A stretch of 64,000 bases of DNA, taken from contig CAZVJW010000011.1 in assembly GCA_964627535.1 (NCBI GenBank), forward strand, positions 1-64,000, written 5' to 3'. The position numbers were made by a program, and so were the translations under genes. The notes beneath the pieces were generated by a model, which saw only the letters and a list, made by a program, of their open reading frames with translations, searched no databases and was not told where the DNA came from. Of the stretch, positions 61,359 through 64,000 are shown in pieces. This stretch comes from UBA1447 sp964627535 (lineage in GTDB: Bacteria > Bacillota > Clostridia > Oscillospirales > Acutalibacteraceae). Every line of letters starts with the position of its first letter. Positions within the stretch are counted from its first letter, which is position 1.

Positions 61359-63014
61359 TTACCAGGATGAATTGAGTGCAACCGTGCGGTTGATAATCAG
61401 TCTTTCCGGCGTGCTGTCTTTATCGGCGCAGAAGTATCCCTGCCGCATAAACTGGTAAACCTCGCCCGGTTTAATGCTTTTGAGGCTGCCTTCCAACAAA
61501 CAGTCTTCAAGCACAGTAAGGGAATTTGGATTAAGCTTGCTTATCAAGACTCCATCGCTGTCATCACCCGGATTTTCAACATTAAAAAGGCGGTCATAAA
61601 GCCTGACTTCGGCTTTTACATTATTCGCGGCGTTTACCCAATGCAGCGTTCCCTTGACTTTGCGTCCGTCCGGTGTGTTGCCGCCCTTGCTTTCGGGGTC
61701 ATAGGTGCAGTGCAGGCAGGTTATATCGCCGGTTTCATTTTTTTCAAAACCGGTGCAGGTTATATAATACGAACTCTTCAGCCGGACTTCATTGCCGGGG
61801 AAAAGCCGGAAATACTTTTTGACCGGCTCTTCCATAAAATCATCCTGCTCCACATACAGCTCACGGGAAAAGGTGACCTTGCCCGTACCCAGTTCGGGTT
61901 TGTTCGGGTTTAATTCAACCTCAATATCCTCTGTTTTTCCTTCTGGATAATTGTCAATAATTACCTTCAAAGGCCTCAGCACAGCCATTGCCCGCGGAGC
62001 GTTTAGATTCAGATTATCCCGGATACATGCTTCCAACAATCCATAGTCAACAACGCTGTAAGCCTTTGCGACACCTACGCGTTCGATGAAATCGCGTATC
62101 GCGGCGGGTGGACATCCCCTGCGGCGTAACCCGCAAAGCGTTACCATCCGTGGGTCGTCCCAACCGCTGACACTGCCATTTTCAACCAGGTCAAGACATT
62201 TTCGCTTGCTGGTGACGCAATAATTCAAATTCAGGCGCGCGAATTCAATCTGGCGCGGGGGTTCTTTAAAACCGATTTCGTTTATAAACCAGTTGTAAAG
62301 CGGGCGATGGTTTTCAAACTCGAGGGAGCAAAGTGAATATGTTACATTTTCCGCCGCGTCCGAAAGCGGATGCGCGAAGTCGTACATCGGGTAAACACAC
62401 CATATGTCACCGGTCTGATGGTGTGAAACATGGGCAATTCTATAAATAACCGGGTCACGCATATTTAAATTTGGGGATGCCATATCGATTTTTGCCCGCA
62501 GAACCCTCGCACCGTTTTCAAATTCTCCCGCGGTCATGCGGCTGAAAAGGTCAAGATTTTCCTCGATGGACCGGTTGCGGTAAGGGCTGTCTTTGCCGGG
62601 TTCAGTCAGAGTGCCTCTGTATTCACGGATTTCGTCCGCGGTTAAATCGCAGACATACGCCGTGCCTTTTTTAATCAGCTTCACGGCGCACTCATAGATG
62701 AAATCAAAATAGCCGGAGGCATAATAAAGGTTTTCCCATTGAAAACCGAGCCATTTGATATCCTCCATAATGGCATCGACATATTCGACGTCCTCTTTTG
62801 AAGGGTTGGTGTCATCAAGGCGCAGGTTGCAGATGCCGCCGTACTTTTCGGCCGTGCTGAAATTAATGCAGATAGCCTTCGCGTGCCCTATATGCAGATA
62901 GCCGTTCGGCTCGGGCGGGAAGCGAGTCTGTACGCGGGTATTGATACCTGCCGCCAGTTCCTCGTCAATAAAATCATGTATGAAATTTGAAGGTCTTACC
63001 GTGTTTTCGTCCAC
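61359..63014 (-). CDS. glnS: glutaminyl-tRNA synthetase
   Basis: About 551 residues of the eukaryote-like GlnRS type. HIGH is at 41-44 in RFPPEPNGYLHIGHAKAI, IRLDDTNP appears as LRLDDTNPSKE, and the KMSKS equivalent is VTSKRK. The C-terminal beta-barrel anticodon domains (KVIIDNYPEG, then LHWVNA) are complete. The start is GTG 63014 with AAAGGG upstream. It follows gltX on the same strand after 35 bases. Confidence 0.95.
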   Translation of the reverse strand: MDENTVRPSNFIHDFIDEELAAGINTRVQTRFPPEPNGYLHIGHAKAICINFSTAEKYGGICNLRLDDTNPSKEDVEYVDAIMEDIKWLGFQWENLYYASGYFDFIYECAVKLIKKGTAYVCDLTADEIREYRGTLTEPGKDSPYRNRSIEENLDLFSRMTAGEFENGARVLRAKIDMASPNLNMRDPVIYRIAHVSHHQTGDIWCVYPMYDFAHPLSDAAENVTYSLCSLEFENHRPLYNWFINEIGFKEPPRQIEFARLNLNYCVTSKRKCLDLVENGSVSGWDDPRMVTLCGLRRRGCPPAAIRDFIERVGVAKAYSVVDYGLLEACIRDNLNLNAPRAMAVLRPLKVIIDNYPEGKTEDIEVELNPNKPELGTGKVTFSRELYVEQDDFMEEPVKKYFRLFPGNEVRLKSSYYITCTGFEKNETGDITCLHCTYDPESKGGNTPDGRKVKGTLHWVNAANNVKAEVRLYDRLFNVENPGDDSDGVLISKLNPNSLTVLEDCLLEGSLKSIKPGEVYQFMRQGYFCADKDSTPERLIINRTVALNSSW

Positions 63015-63049
63015 ATAAACCACCCTTTAAAAAGTATTTCGAAATATAT

Positions 63050-64000
63050 TTACTGCGCGCTGTAAAAATCAATTGCGTTTTGTATCCGCTGCCTTGATCT
63101 GTCCCCGCCGAGAAGCTGAATAATCGAGTACAAATCCGGTGTGTTGCGGCGGGAAGTAACGGCAAGCCTTATCACGGTTGAAATATCGCCCACATGCCCT
63201 TTAAACTTGTCCGGTGTCTGTTTGTATTCCTTCACATTCGGGGTGTATCCGAGCCCGGCGCACATATCTTTCATGCGGTTAAACCATGTTTCTTTGTCGT
63301 CATAGATATTAAAACCCGAAAGATAGGTTTTCAGTATTTCCACTGCGTCAGATGAAGCAATATTTTCCGGCAAATCAAAACGAAGGGTGTACAACTCGTC
63401 ATAAAAATATTCGATGTAGCCTTTTATATCTGACCATTTGGCAATATCCTTGCGCGGCTTTTCGTTGCCTCGGTCGATGCTTAAAATTGCTGTTGCAAAG
63501 TCTGGATTTTTATTGAGCAGCATATACAGTTCTTTGTCATAATCCTTTGCCCAGTCAGCCGCTTTTTGATAAACTTCCCCGGCGGTCATAACGGAGATCG
63601 TATTTTTACTGACATCCGTCAGCTTCACCAAATCAAACAGGGCGCCGCTCGGGCTCATTTTTTTCAAACTGAAGGGGAAGGATGTTTGCGGTGCTGCCGG
63701 ATTTGCTTTGCGCCAGTCCTCATAGTTCGAGTTGATCAGGGTCAGCAAATATTCAAGGACACTTTCCTTCGGGTAACCTTGTTTAAAAAAATAGGACACA
63801 GCAAACTCCGGGTCTTTACGTTTGGAAAGTTTGCGTTTACCGCCCACATCATCTTTCAGAAGAGGCGAAACATGGGCGTATTTTGGTATCTTGAATCCGC
63901 ATGCTTTAAAAAGCGCAATATGAAGCGGCAAGGATGCTATCCATTCATCGCCGCGGATAACATGAGTAGTGCGCATTAAGTGGTCATCAACCGCGTGGGC
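63050..64000 (-). CDS. gltX: glutamyl-tRNA synthetase, C-terminal part (cut by window edge)
   Basis: The frame is open to the right edge, and the visible 317 codons begin inside the catalytic domain (AVDDHLMRTTHVIRGDEW). KRKLSKRKD is the KMSKS loop. The C-terminal anticodon-binding domain ends normally at 63050. The N-terminal third with HIGH lies beyond 64000. An internal ATG at 63976 is not the true start. It is directly upstream of glnS. Confidence 0.93.
   Translation of the reverse strand, partial: AHAVDDHLMRTTHVIRGDEWIASLPLHIALFKACGFKIPKYAHVSPLLKDDVGGKRKLSKRKDPEFAVSYFFKQGYPKESVLEYLLTLINSNYEDWRKANPAAPQTSFPFSLKKMSPSGALFDLVKLTDVSKNTISVMTAGEVYQKAADWAKDYDKELYMLLNKNPDFATAILSIDRGNEKPRKDIAKWSDIKGYIEYFYDELYTLRFDLPENIASSDAVEILKTYLSGFNIYDDKETWFNRMKDMCAGLGYTPNVKEYKQTPDKFKGHVGDISTVIRLAVTSRRNTPDLYSIIQLLGGDRSRQRIQNAIDFYSAQ

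Overview
The window reads as a chromosomal segment of an anaerobic Clostridia-type Firmicute, most likely from the Oscillospirales/Ruminococcaceae neighbourhood. The order-level placement is my inference. Evidence: strong AGGAGG-type ribosome binding sites with frequent GTG and TTG starts, a T-box leader, a SigH-like sigma factor, YdbC and zinc-ribbon small proteins, an ArgR-type operator, many sugar symporters of the GPH family, and the short TGTAGGG-type intergenic hairpins I associate with such genomes. No transposase, integrase, phage gene or CRISPR array was found. Small non-coding inverted-repeat elements are common.

Layout. 1-160: the 5' part of a 5S rRNA gene running off the left edge, with its own promoter. 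158-1497: flavin reductase and a conserved TIM-barrel protein. 1555-6482: the most unusual locus, a five-gene minus-strand operon in which two two-domain SCP2-like (lipid-binding fold) proteins bracket a split transketolase and a class III aminotransferase. 6790-14147: a YgjP-like metalloprotease, YdbC, two divergent GPH symporters, a Gfo/Idh/MocA dehydrogenase, an acetyltransferase and a PP2C phosphatase. 14232-27317: a long minus-strand run of epimerase-like protein, symporter, typA, ribF, carA, carB, an MBOAT/DHHW acyl-transfer pair and a family 4 uracil-DNA glycosylase. 27490-32851: an MltG-like lipoprotein, AMP-forming ligase with XRE-cupin regulator, a CofE-like ligase, a SigH-like factor and a degenerate tRNA-Asn-like sequence next to a zinc-ribbon protein. 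33087-42049: carbohydrate-related genes (two EEP-family phosphoesterases/nucleases, two tandem symporters, GH3, GH18). 42081-46945: T-box-controlled methionyl-tRNA synthetase, an AAA/DUF4143 ATPase and a NERD-HRDC protein, AT-rich compared with their surroundings. 47015-50111: HAD phosphatase, aminotransferase, trpS. 50169-58575: a complete arginine operon argGHCJBDF behind an ARG box. 58956-64000: VanW-like protein, HAD phosphatase, membrane protein, glnS and the C-terminal part of gltX.

Genes that work together: argG, H, C, J, B, D and F encode the acetyl-cycle pathway from glutamate to arginine, and carAB supplies the carbamoyl phosphate that ArgF uses. The GPH symporters, GH3, GH18, EEP proteins and dehydrogenase suggest growth on oligosaccharides. 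The SCP2/transketolase/aminotransferase operon looks like a dedicated pathway making an amino-polyol or amino-sugar product, possibly on or next to a lipid; its product is unknown to me and it is my best candidate for an undescribed system.

The intergenic DNA is also informative: a family of three 103-bp inverted-repeat elements, two TGTAGGGGACGGG elements, two arrays of degenerate 11-bp units inside the arginine operon, and a 181-bp multi-hairpin element between ydbC and a symporter gene. All function calls come from reading the sequence and family knowledge; no search was run.
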